Shown here one piece after another: positions 16,337 to 16,543 of a stretch of 16,543 bases of DNA. The DNA is taken from positions 1 through 16,543 of the forward strand of contig CAMLIA010000087.1 in assembly GCA_946479905.1 (NCBI GenBank), read 5' to 3'. Each line of letters starts with the position of its first letter. Positions within the stretch are counted from its first letter, which is position 1. Position numbers and translations under genes: made by a program. The DNA is from an uncultured Frankiales bacterium (GTDB taxonomy: Bacteria > Actinomycetota > Actinomycetes > Mycobacteriales > SCTD01). The notes beneath the pieces are model-generated. The model searched no databases, was not told the origin of the DNA, and worked only from the letters and a program-made list of their open reading frames with translations.

Positions 16337-16355
16337 CCCCTCGACCGAGGAGGGG
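16337..16355 (+). terminator. Hairpin immediately after the giant gene
   Basis: CCCCTC at 16337-16342 pairs with GAGGGG at 16350-16355 across a seven-base loop, starting at the base after the stop codon. No U-run follows, which is common for terminators in high-GC actinobacteria. It shares bases 16352-16355 with the next, stronger stem. Confidence 0.45.
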
Positions 16356-16377
16356 CGGGGCCCGCGGCGCCCGCCCC
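16352..16377. terminator. GC-only 8-bp hairpin, possible bidirectional terminator
   Basis: GGGGCGGG at 16352-16359 pairs perfectly with CCCGCCCC at 16370-16377 across a ten-base loop. It lies between the giant gene and a convergent partial gene, so it could stop transcription from both sides. Confidence 0.5.
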
Positions 16378-16439
16378 CCGCCAGTGGTCCAACCCCCGGG
16401 GGCCCCCCCGCACCCCGCGCGGGGGTGGCGAGCCTGGGG
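16378..16439. other. Extreme G/C patch with homopolymer runs
   Basis: The stretch contains CCCCCGGGGG at 16393-16402 followed by seven C, and the palindrome CCCCGCGCGGGG at 16413-16424. Bases 16337-16440 hold only 13 A or T in 104. No feature can be assigned. Such sequence is prone to sequencing error. Confidence 0.5.
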
Positions 16440-16543
16440 GGCGGCGCGCCACGGCTGGGTGGCGGGGCCGTGGAGGGTGTGGCCGCCCTCGTACCACTGG
16501 AGCTCGTACTCCTCGGGCGTCGTGCAGTAGCCCCAGTACTCGT
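16440..16543 (-). CDS. Probable convergent gene, C-terminal fragment
   Basis: On the - strand the frame starting at 16541 reads EYWGYCTTPEEYELQWYEGG followed by HTLHGPATQPWRAA. All 34 codons end in G or C, matching the coding bias of the window. The composition (Tyr, Trp, Glu, His) looks like real protein, unlike the Arg/Pro/Gly-rich alternative frames. The start lies beyond the window. The stop is not found: this frame stays open through the 16337-16440 GC-rich patch and into the antisense of the giant gene. Either a base error shifts the frame, or the gene runs on. I do not recognise the family. Confidence 0.5.

Noticed and set aside
16449..16473. CCACGGC-N11-GCCGTGG as a terminator
   Set aside because: It lies inside the probable coding part of the convergent gene, so it is more likely a by-product of GC-rich codons.
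16285..16497. 70-codon - strand open frame starting at 16497
   Set aside because: It is Arg/Pro/Gly-rich with no protein-like pattern and lies out of frame with the better coding signal that starts at 16541.

Overview
The window is high-GC DNA with strongly G/C-biased third codon positions. It carries the actinobacterial shikimate-to-translation gene cluster: aroC, aroK, aroB and aroQ, then efp and nusB. Gene order, GTGA start/stop overlaps and GTG starts suggest an actinobacterium, perhaps near Nocardioidaceae. That placement is inference, because no rRNA or taxonomic marker is present.

Bases 1-3036 hold the aromatic-acid pathway on the + strand: the 3' part of chorismate synthase, shikimate kinase, 3-dehydroquinate synthase and type II dehydroquinase. 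A 227-base non-coding stretch between aroK and aroB contains a 10-bp perfect inverted repeat, a competing hairpin and an imperfect direct repeat. Bases 3033-3645 hold a compact type II toxin-antitoxin module: a ribbon-helix-helix antitoxin and a Doc-type Fic toxin. Its apparent leaderless promoter has a perfect 7-bp inverted repeat reaching into the -10 box. The module sits directly upstream of efp (EF-P), which overlaps nusB.

Bases 4633-4797 form a regulatory-looking gap with several palindromes. It precedes a 169-residue protein with one N-terminal membrane segment, followed by a gene for a 3655-residue secreted protein that fills two thirds of the window. That protein has a signal peptide, about 2000 residues of beta-rich sequence with long degenerate internal repeats, an EF-hand loop and a Phe-rich segment. 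After these come about 1360 residues of RTX-type Asp/Gly/Asn calcium-binding repeats and a distinct C-terminal domain. Two features are not explained by simple RTX repeats: a recurring GDN-type supra-repeat roughly every 100-190 residues (one interval is 54), and 26 cysteines that fall into 13 local pairs. The small protein and the giant protein are probably co-transcribed, but nothing in the sequence proves they interact.

The last 200 bases hold GC-rich hairpins that could terminate transcription, an extreme G/C patch, and what looks like the C-terminal end of a convergent gene on the - strand. The best candidates for new biology are the giant calcium-binding surface or secreted protein with its small partner, and the leaderless toxin-antitoxin module next to efp.
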